Source: Hypericum androsaemum
Lineage: Eukaryota > Streptophyta > Magnoliopsida > Malpighiales > Hypericaceae
DNA length: 64,000 bases
Direction: 5' to 3'
Assembly: GCA_963995505.1 (NCBI GenBank)
Contig: OZ023193.1
Span: forward strand, 1,054,001 to 1,118,000
Both the position numbers and the translations under genes were made by a program. Shown here in pieces: positions 46,801 to 57,215 of this stretch. The stretch's first letter is position 1, and each line of letters starts with the position of its first letter. Under the pieces are notes generated by a model, which searched no databases, was not told where the DNA came from, and saw nothing but the letters and a program-made list of their open reading frames with translations.

Positions 46801-48015
46801 ATCTTCAGCATGACCGTCCCTTTGCCTTCAACCTTCGAGACTGCGGAATTTCCCATGTAGCAGTTCTCATCATCGACAGGTTGATAGGTCTTGAACATCC
46901 ATTTGTTGGCACAAATGTGGCGGGTAGCCCCCGTGTCCACCCACCATTCCTTCGAGTTCCCACCCACGAGGTTCACCTCGGACACAACGGCCGTGAGGTG
47001 CATCTCATCGAGGTCGGAGCTCAAGCTAGCCTCCGCAATGTTAGCGTTGGCGGGCTTCTTCTTCTTGCCCTTGCTTGGTCCTGCCGTCTTCTTACCCTCC
47101 GCGGCTAGACGTTTGTAGCAATCTTTGGCACGATGGCCGGTCTTATTGCAAACAAAGCAGGCACGAGTAAAGCTCTTGTTCTGAGCATCTCCCTTGGAGT
47201 CATTTGAGCGTTTCCGCTTGTTCCCACGGGAGCTCCCCCCGGTCTCGACCACATTGGCCTTAGCAACCATGCCACTTGGTTTCTTATCAACCTTTCGGTT
47301 GTCTTGCTCGATGCGTAACCTTCGGATGAGGTCCTCGAGAGTCATCTTCTTCCTCTTGTGCTTGAGGTACATCTTGAAGTCCTTCCAAGATGGCGGTAAT
47401 TTCTCAATCACCATCGCCACTTGGAGGGCATCATTGATGGCCATTTCCTCGGTTGCAAGATCATGAAAGATCAATTGCAACTCTTTGCATTGTTCCACAA
47501 CGCTCTTTCCATCGACCATCCGATAGTCGTGGAAGCGCCCGGCCACAAATTTCTTTGCACCGGCGTCGTCAACTTTATATTTGTGCTCCAACGATTCCCA
47601 AAGATCCTTAGACGTTTCTTTGGTATAGTAGACGCCGTAAAGCGAATCGTCGAGAGAACCCAAAATATAGTTGCGACATAGGTAATCTTCTTGTACCCAT
47701 GCGCTATGGATCGCGGTTTGATGCGGATCACTCACATTCTCTTTGGGTTTCTCTTCCTTGACATACCGGCTAAAGTTCAAGGCGGTCAAGTAGAACAACA
47801 TTTTTTTGTTGCCATCTCTTGAAATTTCCACTCTTGAACTTTTCCGGTTTCTCAAGATGAGAGTACGGCAGTGGCATTGGGTGTCTATGACCCGGCATCA
47901 CGGCCTCAGCGCCGCTAGCCCTCACAACAGGAACCTCCTCGTTCAAGTTGTCATTCGTGGTGTTCGTCGCACCGGAGTTGTTGATCTCGTGTGGGGGAGA
48001 GTTGTTATCAGCCAT
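43893..48015 (-). CDS. Copia gag-pol polyprotein with one homopolymer frameshift
   Basis: The true start is the ATG at 48015 ([12 protein letters not shown]). The gag frame shifts after [11 protein letters not shown] because an A run reads seven instead of six (T7 at 47801-47807 on the plus strand). From there one open frame of about 1300 codons runs to 43893. Domains in order: gag; CCHC knuckle [14 protein letters not shown] (about 47117-47158); protease [10 protein letters not shown] (about 46910-46940); pre-integrase [13 protein letters not shown]; integrase HTDVYD ... LRSDRGGEY ... AERKNRT; reverse transcriptase [14 protein letters not shown] and YVDDMLIVG (about 44825); RNase [18 protein letters not shown]. 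Functions are those of all copia polyproteins: particle formation, cDNA synthesis and integration. Apart from the one-base shift, every motif is intact, so this copy was active recently. Confidence 0.92.
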
Positions 48016-48511
48016 GATCTATAGATCACCAAATAATCTTTAGTGAGTAATCAGTTTGGGTCCAATAGAAACCGAACGCGTTGAACTGATACAATTAATT
48101 TGAACAACCCAATAAAATTGCGAGATTAATTTTCCACACTTTAGATATTCCGAATGTGATTACGTTTGGAATTAACTTGGAAATGTAACAGAGAATCAAA
48201 CAATAAATGCATACAACTAATGCTTAAAACAATATTCCAACGTTTCAATCGGAGCAGCAATAAGCGACTTTAATTGATTGGACAGTGAAGAGGCGGAAGC
48301 AGTGAAGATAACTAAATGAAATCCCAAAGTAACGCTGAAACTGTAATAACCGATTGGACAGTAACCCAATTAATTGATTTGTTATTTAAATATTTCTCAA
48401 CCTGTACCAGGAAGTGCATGCAGGGACACTTTCTTAGAAAACAATTTCTTTTGGCAAACGGAATACATAAATCACAGCAATGAATTATTTCCTTTGCAGT
48501 AGCAACGTTAG
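48016..48511 (-). other. Leader of the second copia, split by the gypsy insertion
   Basis: Untranslated leader between the gag start and the nested element. It continues beyond that element at 55861-55970. No frame is seen. Confidence 0.7.
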
Positions 48512-50041
48512 TGATGTACGCAAAATTTCGAAAAAATTAAACGCACAAGCAAATAGTATAGTGGTAAGTAAGGTTCTTAGAACTGAGGGTTGAACACTAA
48601 ATCAAGGCAAGTAATTGTGTGAAGCAGAAAAATTAAAAGATTGTAAAGTAAATAAAACTAGATCGGAAACGTAAATAAAAGACGAGTTGTAAATCAATGG
48701 AGATAAACGAGCACGAGACCCTTATGGACTACCCATCTATGTCGAGACTATAGTTTTTATGAAGTTCTAACTAGTACCCGGAGTGTTCTACTGCATCTCC
48801 CTAACGCTTCCTCTCATTAGGATGACAAAACTAAGCTAGAGTAGTTCATGATTACTAATCAACGCTTCCGCTCATTAATTAGACCAAGAACTAAACTAAA
48901 CTCAATTATGAAGTTAACTCCTATCGGGTTATCCCTTAGTATCAAGATTCCTCATTAATACTTTAAGATATGTCAATTGACTCTTCCGTTGATTCTAATG
49001 CCTTCCGGTCCATTATTATCAACTAAATATCATAATCTAAGTGATCAAGTTAGATTAAGCATTAAGATCATCAATTGACAACTACTACGAAAGATAATCA
49101 AACCATAGCTAACATAGACGAGTAATCACATAATTAGGGCATCGCACTCACAAGAGAACTACTCGCTAAGCATGTTAACAAAGTACAAGAGATTAACGAA
49201 GAGCATGACAACAATTAACATAAAAGATAGAGGAAGAGAAAGCTTAGTCGTGATGATCAAGCCTTGATAATCCTTCTCCCGTAGTTAATTGGAATCATGA
49301 CTTTTATTAAGCTTCAAGAGCTGTCTCAAGTTGAAGTAGTCTCGTCTCCCCAAAAACCGTCCACAATACCTAACAACTAAGGGCTTTATATAGCCAAAAG
49401 TCTAACAAGAAATTAGGAAAACCTAAAGGAGCTTAAGCTAAATTGGAAGTCTTGCTGGCCAAGTAATAATATAAATAATATAACTTAAGTCCTAGAGCCA
49501 AAACAGGAGGCTAAAAGTCGAATATAACTAAAATAAATCGAGTCTCCGTGAAAGAAGAAATTCGGAAAAATCCATCGGGGGCCTGGCGCCCGCCAATGAT
49601 GTTGGCGCCCGCCAACTGAGGCTTCTGTAAGAGCGTTGGCGCCCGCCAACATATTTGGCGCCCGCCAGGCTAGTTGATCAGCTTCGTCACGTCTTCGTAT
49701 TTTGCAGTTTTGACCCTCTTCCACTTCGAATTTGGCTTCGACTATAAAAGATAAAGTGTAGGTCTCTCTTCAAGATTTCCAACGGTATCTCATTTGGTGC
49801 AATCGGAGATACGAGCAGAAAGTTATGACTCTTGCAACGTGGTCTCTCGAAATTACCCCGCGAACGACCTTCATTGAGCTCCAATTTTCCTACAAAATAT
49901 GACAATGAGTATAAATCCATTCCTGAACATAAATGTACTAAAACGATCATAAGACTTGACATGACATGATGAATATAACCTAAAACATGATCAAACACGC
50001 ACGAAACATATGACAAAACATGAGCGTTTACACACTCATCA
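48512..50041 (-). repeat. Gypsy-type 3' LTR (1530 bp)
   Basis: About 17 substitutions from its partner at 54326-55855. Minus-strand TATA box ctatataaagc at about 49384-49394. Four GGCGCCCGCC motifs at 49583-49669 lie about 190 bp upstream of that TATA in the transcribed orientation. Confidence 0.92.
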
Positions 50042-51941
50042 CACCCCCACACTTATTTCCTTGCTTGTCCTCAAGTAAGGCGCATCAGACACACCCCACA
50101 ATTTTATAATCTTATTAAAAGACCACCCCATGACCGAGTAGTGCACTTACCTGAGCACAAGGAGTAAGAACGTGTAGACACCGCATCCTTGATGGTTTAA
50201 CCCAGTTTTCGCACTTAGTAGATTACACTAGAAGGTTGACCACTCAGAGGTTCAAAAATTTAAGCTCACATATATGAGTAGTCAACTACCTATCACTCGC
50301 GTACACGTCCGGGATCTCAAAGTTTCATACGTCTCACTCAGTGGTGCCTCGATAAATGTGGGGCTCATGATCAAGAGGACTTTTCATTAGGTTGTAATGG
50401 GGCCAGGGTCAGGTGAGGATAAAATATGTGGGAAGTAGTTAAACCACCCGGCCGAGGAGCTCACAAAAATGTTCTAGCTCTCGTCTACTCTAAATACCTC
50501 ACACTATATCTAATATGCACTCATCCCAAGATTACACCCAAATCCTATTGACCACTTAGCTCGAGCCGTGCCATTTATTCACTTTCCAACCTCTTTCCAA
50601 ACTTCCCACTTTCCCTCATTCAACGTTTGTTCCATTTCCAACTTTCACATTCCCTTTTTTCACATTTTTACTTTTTTTCCTTTCTTCTTTTTTCTTCACT
50701 TCACTTCTCTTTTCTCTTCTTTTCTTTTTCTTTTTGCTTTTTTTCTCCCCTTCCTCAATCATATGAAATTCATCACATTACACATCACATGCAACTGGTC
50801 TTGGCTTCTTTGTTGGCCTCATTTCTACCCATTTTCCCCATTGTCCATTCCCGAGCTATTCTATCAAATGAACCCTTACAATTGTACCCAAAAGATAAGA
50901 CCTAATGCATCCTCGGACCAAAGTGATCAAAGGTGGGTAAGATTGTGGATATAGGGCTTACATATTGGCTTACATATAATATTTCAAGGAAAAAAGGTTC
51001 AAGCTCAACATGTGTAAACAAGGGATATATAGGGTTTTCAGCTCTAAGGCTCTAGGCTCAAAATCAAAGATGGCCCCCGTCCTCTCATTTACACCCACAC
51101 CACCAAAACGGTACCAAGTGATGGCATGAAACCCGATGACCGGAGCAATGTAGGCACCTCATGCTATGCAGAGACGGTTGTCTCCTCCTTCGGCTCTAAA
51201 ATCTCACAAGGTCACTCATCAATGCCGATAGTATAATCTACCAAGTGCAACCACTAACCTAAACAACCAAGGGTGTTGTTCCTACGCGTCCTTACTCAGC
51301 ATGCTCAAACTTGATTCCTAACATGGTATGGGATTTAACTTCTAACAAAAGTTCAAAATTTGAGGGGGGAGATTCATCATCTGCTTTTGACAATACTTCA
51401 TTCACAAACACAAACAAACACAATTTGAGGGGGGAGATTCATCATCTGCTTTTGACAATACTTCATTCACAAACACAAACAAACACAATCCTAAATTCAG
51501 ACCTAGACTCGATCACATACGCCAAATCGAAATGAAACGCACGTTGACCCCCCCACACTTATTGAACACATTGTCCTCAATGTAGGGCCAAGACACCAAC
51601 AACATCACAAACATGAACAGGAACATCACGAGGAACAAAACAGACACATAACATAGAGGAATAGAGGAAAGGACTGGTACCGCCCTATCAATCGTCGGTG
51701 GGAGGCGGTGGGGAAAGTTGGTGGGGTTTGGTTCTAACTGCCTTTTTGCGCAACAAAGCTTGTGTATGGACTGGCGAATTCTGCTGCAGCTCAATTTTTC
51801 TCTGTTCTGAACCTCCTGCTAAGACCATTAAAATACTGAATCAAAATAACAATACTGAAGCAAATACAAACATAAAGAAAAATTAAATACTAAACGTGCT
51901 AATTTAGAGTCGTTAGCTTGACTTTGTTACTCCCTGTGGTA
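50042..51941 (-). other. Non-coding 3' interior of the gypsy-type element
   Basis: No polymerase motif in any frame. Holds a CT-rich tract (about 50640-50760) and a second polypurine-like word near 51546-51559 (minus-strand aataagtgtggggggg), followed by gaggacaa-type sequence on both copies, as if the 3' end had been duplicated. Confidence 0.7.
51357..51488. repeat. Two-copy 65-bp tandem repeat
   Basis: aatttgaggggggagattc ... ttcacaaacacaaacaaaca occurs twice with a 65-bp period and is virtually identical between copies. It lies in the non-coding 3' part of the gypsy-type element. Confidence 0.9.
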
Positions 51942-54212
51942 CTATGGTGGATGGAGGCGCTTATCGGTTACATGAAACTCTATTTCATCTGGGCCTATGC
52001 GGAGAAGTAGCTTGCCCTTATGAACATCCACCATTGCATGACAAGTGTTGAGGAATGGACGTCCCAGAATCAATGGGTAACTTTCATTGGTAGCATAGTC
52101 CAGCACCACAAAATCTACAGGTACGAGAGACTTGTCGACTTTGATTATCACATCCTCCACGATTCCATGTGGTTTCTTGACTGATTGATCAGCTAGTTGA
52201 AGGTACATCTCCTTTGGCTTGAGGCCTCCAAGTCCAAGTTTCCTAAAAATAGTAAGAGGTATGAGGTTAACATTGGCACCCAAATCACATAAGCAATGCG
52301 GAAATTGAATACCGTCAATATTACAAGGAATAGTAAAACTCCCTGGATCTTTTAGTTTTGGCGGTATGCCATTTTCTACCAAAGGGGTCATCTTGCCATC
52401 ATTCTGCCTTTTCTTCCTCGCAATGATCTCCTTCAAAAACTCAGCATATTGTGGCCTTTTATCTAACATCTCCAAGAAAGAGACATGGCTTTGAATGTCC
52501 TCCATTGTCTCTATGAATTCAAGGGCCTTCTTATCGATCATTGCTGCTTTCCTGACTTGTTGAGGTAATGGTGGAGGAACATAAGAATCCTCTTGTTCAC
52601 TGATATAAACTGGTGGTTCCTTCTTTTCAGTAACTACCTCCTCCTCTATGGCTGGCTTGATCTGTTCAGTATGCTCTTTTGGAGAGGACTTGTTCTCAGG
52701 TGGTGGCTTTCTCCATAGTCTTTGAGGGAATGGAGGTGGAGGGACATAAGGTGGTGGAGGAATATATGGTTCATCATCCTCGTCCACACTCCTCACTGTG
52801 ATGGCCATCACCTGTCCTCGCAGGTTCGACTCGGTGTTGCTGGGTATAGCACCTATTTCTCTTTGAGTATTTGCTGCAGCCAAATTTTCGAGTTCGATCT
52901 CCATCTTCTTGAGTTGCGTGGCTTGCCCCTTTAGGTATGTCTCAAACTCTTGTTGACGTGCTTCACAACGATCCAGCCGCTGCACAGTTATACTTTGTTG
53001 TTGGATGGACTGCTGGACTACCCCCACTAACTTATCGATCTTGTCACCCATTTCTTTGACTTGCTCGCCCAAATATGGTTTCCTGGAGTCTTGCTGGGCA
53101 CTAGTATTATGTGCTTGCTGACCAAATCGAGAGAAATTTGGCTGAGCATTAGCTTGTTGTGAGTAGCCCATTCCTGGTGGTGTTCTATAAGCAATGGCCT
53201 GGATCTCTTCCAATATTTGACAATCAGTTGTGGGATGTGCCCCTTTGCAAAGCTGACAAGTATCTTGCACTGCACCTGCCTTCTCCTTGCCCTTGGTCAA
53301 TTCTTCAATTCTTTTGGTAAGTGCCTCAACTTTAGCTTCAAGCTTCATATTGACATCCACTTCAAGTACCCCTCGAGTCGCTTCCCTACGGGGATGCCTG
53401 GTACATTCCTTTGGCCACATACCATTAACTTCAGCCATCTCTTCCATTAAGCGAGCAGCTTCATCAGCAGTCTTTCTCAGGAATACCCCTTGAGAGGAGG
53501 CATCAATATGATCACGGGATGGGCCATCTAACCCATTGTAAAAGATCTTCATGAGGTTCTCCTGAGTTATGCCATGTTGAGGGAAGGAACTTTGGAGATC
53601 GGTGAACCGCTCCCAAGCCTCATAGATGCTTTCCCCATCAGCTTGTATGAAAGTATTTATGTCCCGCAAGAGCTTGGCTGACTTGGCCATTGAAAAGAAC
53701 TTCCGAAGAAAAGCATGGGCCAAATCATTCCAACTCTGAATCGTCTCTCCTTTTAACTTATTGTACCAAACACGAGCTCGATCTCTCAAAGAAAAGTGAA
53801 AGAGGCGAAGCTTCAAGACATCATCATCGATATTTTGGAATTTCATGATGTTGCAGATATCTTCAAATCGAGATAGATGGTCTTGAGGATCTTCGCTTGG
53901 CAAGTCGCCAAATTGGACCGAGTTTTGCAGTAGTCCGACAATCGCTGCTGGAATCTGGAAAGAGTGGGGACCTACAGGTGGTTGTTGTAGACCATTAGGG
54001 TTCCCATTCCATGTAGGAACAGATGATTCCAACAGCGTCCTTCTTTGTGGAGCGTCCCCTACAGCTTGGAGCGCTCCGTCTTCCTGATTTTGTGCCATTG
54101 CTCTCGCTTGGTCCCTCTTTTCATGCCTAATTACCCTTTCGAGTACTCCGATGTCAACCTCAAGCACAGTGTCTGTGTCAAGGTCTAGTCCTTCACTCCG
54201 GGTTCTTGGCAT
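51942..54212 (-). CDS. Gag-aspartic protease polyprotein of the gypsy-type element (756 aa)
   Basis: Uninterrupted from MPRTRSEGLD to the stop at 51942. Residues about 100-265 form a retrotransposon-gag domain (DHLSRFEDICN, RARVWYNKLKGETIQSW, FYNGLDGPSRDHID). A heptad-like charged segment lies at 288-312. A CCHC-type knuckle CQLCKGAHPTTDC is at 319-331. A Gln-rich and then Pro-rich linker (PPPPYVPPPPFPQ) follows. The aspartic protease is at about 630-740 (CDLGANVNLIP with catalytic Asp at 643; LILGRPFL). DLGA instead of DSGA is common in plant gypsy elements of the Athila/Tat side. The protein would build particles and cleave itself, but the element carries no pol. The intact frame suggests recent selection or youth. 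Confidence 0.9.
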   Translation of the reverse strand: MPRTRSEGLDLDTDTVLEVDIGVLERVIRHEKRDQARAMAQNQEDGALQAVGDAPQRRTLLESSVPTWNGNPNGLQQPPVGPHSFQIPAAIVGLLQNSVQFGDLPSEDPQDHLSRFEDICNIMKFQNIDDDVLKLRLFHFSLRDRARVWYNKLKGETIQSWNDLAHAFLRKFFSMAKSAKLLRDINTFIQADGESIYEAWERFTDLQSSFPQHGITQENLMKIFYNGLDGPSRDHIDASSQGVFLRKTADEAARLMEEMAEVNGMWPKECTRHPRREATRGVLEVDVNMKLEAKVEALTKRIEELTKGKEKAGAVQDTCQLCKGAHPTTDCQILEEIQAIAYRTPPGMGYSQQANAQPNFSRFGQQAHNTSAQQDSRKPYLGEQVKEMGDKIDKLVGVVQQSIQQQSITVQRLDRCEARQQEFETYLKGQATQLKKMEIELENLAAANTQREIGAIPSNTESNLRGQVMAITVRSVDEDDEPYIPPPPYVPPPPFPQRLWRKPPPENKSSPKEHTEQIKPAIEEEVVTEKKEPPVYISEQEDSYVPPPLPQQVRKAAMIDKKALEFIETMEDIQSHVSFLEMLDKRPQYAEFLKEIIARKKRQNDGKMTPLVENGIPPKLKDPGSFTIPCNIDGIQFPHCLCDLGANVNLIPLTIFRKLGLGGLKPKEMYLQLADQSVKKPHGIVEDVIIKVDKSLVPVDFVVLDYATNESYPLILGRPFLNTCHAMVDVHKGKLLLRIGPDEIEFHVTDKRLHPP

Positions 54213-54304
54213 GCACTAGAGAATCCTGAAAAAGAAATTACACAAAATCGGCAAGTTTGCCACACAAAACCAATTGCTATTGAGTTTATGTCCTAAAATC
54301 TCAG

Positions 54305-54322
54305 TCCCCGGCAACGGCGCCA
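54305..54322 (-). other. tRNA-Asp primer-binding site
   Basis: On the plus strand it equals the last 18 bases of mature tRNA-Asp including CCA, 3 bases from the 5' LTR edge at 54326. The rest of a tRNA is absent, so it is not a tRNA gene. Confidence 0.85.
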
Positions 54323-54325
54323 ATT

Positions 54326-55855
54326 TGATGTACGCAAAATTTCGAAAAAATTAAACGCACAAGCAAATAGTATAGTGGTAAGTAAGGTTCTTAGAACTGA
54401 GGGTTGAACACTAAATCAAGGCAAGTAATTGTGTGAAGCAGAAAAATTAAAAGATTGTAAAGTAAATAAAACTAGATCGGAAACGTAAATAAAAGACGAG
54501 TTGTAAATCAATGGAGATAAACGAGCACGAGACCCTTATGGACTACCCATCTATGTCGAGACTATAGTTTTTATGAAGCTCTAACTAGTACCCGGAGTGT
54601 TCTACTGCATCTCCCTAACGCTTCCGCTCATTAGGATGACAAAACTAAGCTAGAGTAGTTCATGATTACTAATCAACGCTTCCGCTCATTAATTAGACCA
54701 AGAACTAAACTAAACTCAATTATGAAGTTAACTCCTATCGGGTTATCCCTTAGTATCAAGATTTCTCATTAATACTTTAAGATATGTCAATTGACTCTTC
54801 CGTTGATTCTAATGCCTTCCGGTCCATTATTATCAACTAAATATCATAATCTAAGTGATCAAGTTAGATTAAGCATTAAGATCATCAATTGACAACTACT
54901 ACGAAAGATAATCAAACCATAGCTAACATAGACGAGTAATCACATAATTAGGGCATCGCACTCACAAGAGAACTACTCGCTAAGCATGTTAACAAAGTAC
55001 AAGAGATTAACGAAGAGCATGACAACAATTAACATAAAAGATAGAGGAAGAGAAAGCTTAGTCGTGATGATCAAGCCTTGATAATCCTTCTCCCGTAGTT
55101 AATTGGAATCGTGACTTTTATTAAGCTTCAAGAGCTGTCTCAAGTTGAAGTAGTCTCGTCTCCCCAAAAACCGTCCACAAAACCTAACAACTAAGGGTTT
55201 TATATAGCCAAAAGTCTAACAAGAAATTAGGAAAACCTAAAGGAGCTTAAGCTAAATTGGAAGTCTTGCTGGCCAAGTAATAATATAAATAATATAACTT
55301 AAGTCCTAGAGCCAAAACAGGAGGCTAAAAGTCGAATATAACTAAAATAAATCGAGTCTCCCTGAAAAAAGAAATTCGGAAAAATCCATCGGGGGCCTGG
55401 CGCCCGCCAATGATGTTGGCGCCCGCCAACTGAGGCTTCTGTAAGAGCGTTGGCGCCCGCCAACATATTTGGCGCCCGCCAGGCTAGTTGATCAGCTTCG
55501 TCACGTCTTCGTATTTTGCAGTTTTGACCCTCTTCCACTTCGAATTTGGCTTTGACTATAAAAGATAAAGTGTAGGTATCTCTTCAAGCTTTCCAACGGT
55601 ATCTCATTTGGTGCAATTTGAGACACGAGCTGAAAGTTATGACTCTTGCAACGTGGTCTCTCGAAATTACCCCGCGAACGACCTTCATTGAGCTCCAATT
55701 TTCCTACAAAATATGACAATGAGTAGAAATCCATTCCTGAACATAAATGTACTAAAACGATCATAAGACTTGACATGACATGATGAATATAACCTAAAAC
55801 ATGATCAAATACGCACGAAACATATGACAAAACATGAGCGTTTACACACTCATCA
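54326..55855 (-). repeat. Gypsy-type 5' LTR (1530 bp)
   Basis: Partner of 48512-50041. GGCGCCCGCC motifs at about 55397-55483. Six of the mismatches to the other LTR fall within about 57 bp (55578-55639). Confidence 0.92.
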
Positions 55856-55970
55856 GTTAGCAATATTCTCAGTACAGAGCGTATAAAGAGTATTAGCTAC
55901 ACAGAAGCACGTTTATGATATACATGAAGACCAGTTTACTAATATTTTGAATATATTAAGAGTTTAAGAT

Positions 55971-57215
55971 TGTTGGTAAAATATTAGTAAATAGTGGTTT
56001 AACACGAGTATATAAATCGTAAGCAATATGAAAGTATAGAGTAAGAATATGCTCACGATCACACTTCGAGCTAAGTGTGTGAGACGTCGTCTTCTAAATT
56101 ATGAACTTCGGATGCAATCCTGGACGAGGCCACAGTTTAACCGTGTGCCCTTAAACTCTTATTACCCGCCTATGTGCTTCAGGCCTCCGTGGGTAAGAGA
56201 GTTCCCAAGGTACAACGCCCAACCTCGTGTACAAGAAGGAAGCACTTCCGTACACCTTTCGAACCTTTCGTAGCCTTAGAACTCCGACACAAATGAAAGT
56301 GAGAAATACTATGCTATGGAGGGAGAAGTAGAGAGCTCAAGGAAGAGTGTGAGCTGGGATGATTTGGAATAAGGGAGGAGGGCTCCTTTTATAGGTAGCC
56401 AAGGACCTCCTACCTCCAAATCCGAAATCAATGGCAGCCATGAATACCCCTCATAACTTTGCTGTTACAAGAGCCATGATTGCCCCTCATTTATATTGGC
56501 TGTTACCTCTGAATTCAAATCCCACGTTTTTGAATTCAAAGAGACACTTTCTGGAAGAAGAAGAAGGATCCAGAAGATGGGCTTGTACAAGCTTAAGCCC
56601 AACAGACTTAGAGCCCAGAATCGCTTCAACAGGTCCGGCCCAGTTCTAAAAAGATAAGGCCCTGGAACCTGGAACAATTCCCACAATCCCGCAACCCGCA
56701 ACCCGAGCCCGAGCCCGAGCCCGGCCCGGCCCAGTCCGGGACGGGGCGGGGAGGGGCGCGCGCGCGCGTGCGTGCGTGCCGAGCCGAGCCGGGCCGGACG
56801 GACGGACGGACGGACGGCGCGAGAAGCCTCTCCCTTCTCCACCAGTTTACCCATGCTAGACTTCTAGTCCCTTATAAACTTGTCTCAGCATGGTGCGCTA
56901 ACCAATGTGGGATTGTGCTTATTTTAATAACAACCATACCACTTTAAAGCCAATTTTCATTCACCCCGAGAATTGAATTTTCGCAAGTGTTATCTGTCGT
57001 TACGAAGCTCTATCAACGAGCTTTGTATTGATCTCACAAACACCCAAACTCAATTGGTGTGACCTTCAATTAAATTAGCTCAAAGTTGCCCACTAATTAC
57101 TTAGTTATTATATTTAATTAGGATTCTCCCTCTAATTAAATATTTGGGCCAAAGCCCAATACACTCACTTGTATTGGGCCATCTCTTCCTTGGTTAATAA
57201 ACCAATTCTCCAACA
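55971..57215 (-). repeat. Second copia 5' LTR (1245 bp)
   Basis: Partner of 42030-43294. It is 20 bp shorter because of an 8-bp deletion and two fewer GAGCCC units in the GC-rich part near 56690-56730. Confidence 0.9.

Larger units (their letters stand above)
48512..55855 (-). mobile_element. Ty3/gypsy-type non-autonomous element (TR-GAG like)
   Basis: Target duplication gttag (48507-48511 and 55856-55860). Two LTRs of exactly 1530 bp (48512-50041 and 54326-55855) with tgatg...catca ends. The primer-binding site at 54305-54322 is tccccggcaacggcgcca, the 3' end of tRNA-Asp, as in many plant gypsy elements. The polypurine tract is aagtgtgggggtg on the minus strand, next to 50041. The only long frame is gag-protease. 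Between it and the 3' LTR there are 1.9 kb without reverse transcriptase, RNase H or integrase, so movement would need a helper. Total 7344 bp, inserted in the leader of the second copia. Confidence 0.9.
42030..57215 (-). mobile_element. Second Ty1/copia element, inserted in the first
   Basis: Target duplication gatat (42025-42029 and 57216-57220). LTRs 42030-43294 and 55971-57215 begin tgttggtaaa and end tctccaaca. The coding region lies on the minus strand at 43893-48015, so the right LTR is the 5' one. A polypurine tract (minus-strand atgtgggggat) adjoins the left LTR at 43295-43305. I do not see a standard tRNA-iMet primer-binding site next to the right LTR. Without the nested element it is about 7.8 kb. 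The LTRs differ by about 8 substitutions plus length changes in a GC-rich repeat, so insertion was recent. Confidence 0.9.

Noticed and set aside
47770..47855. Start of the second copia polyprotein at 47855
   Set aside because: The frame there overlaps the real gag N-terminus in another phase; the family start is at 48015 and a one-base shift at 47801-47807 explains the overlap.
54305..54322. Perfect match to the 3' end of tRNA-Asp
   Set aside because: Only 18 bases match and they lie 3 bases from an LTR; it is a primer-binding site, not a tRNA gene.
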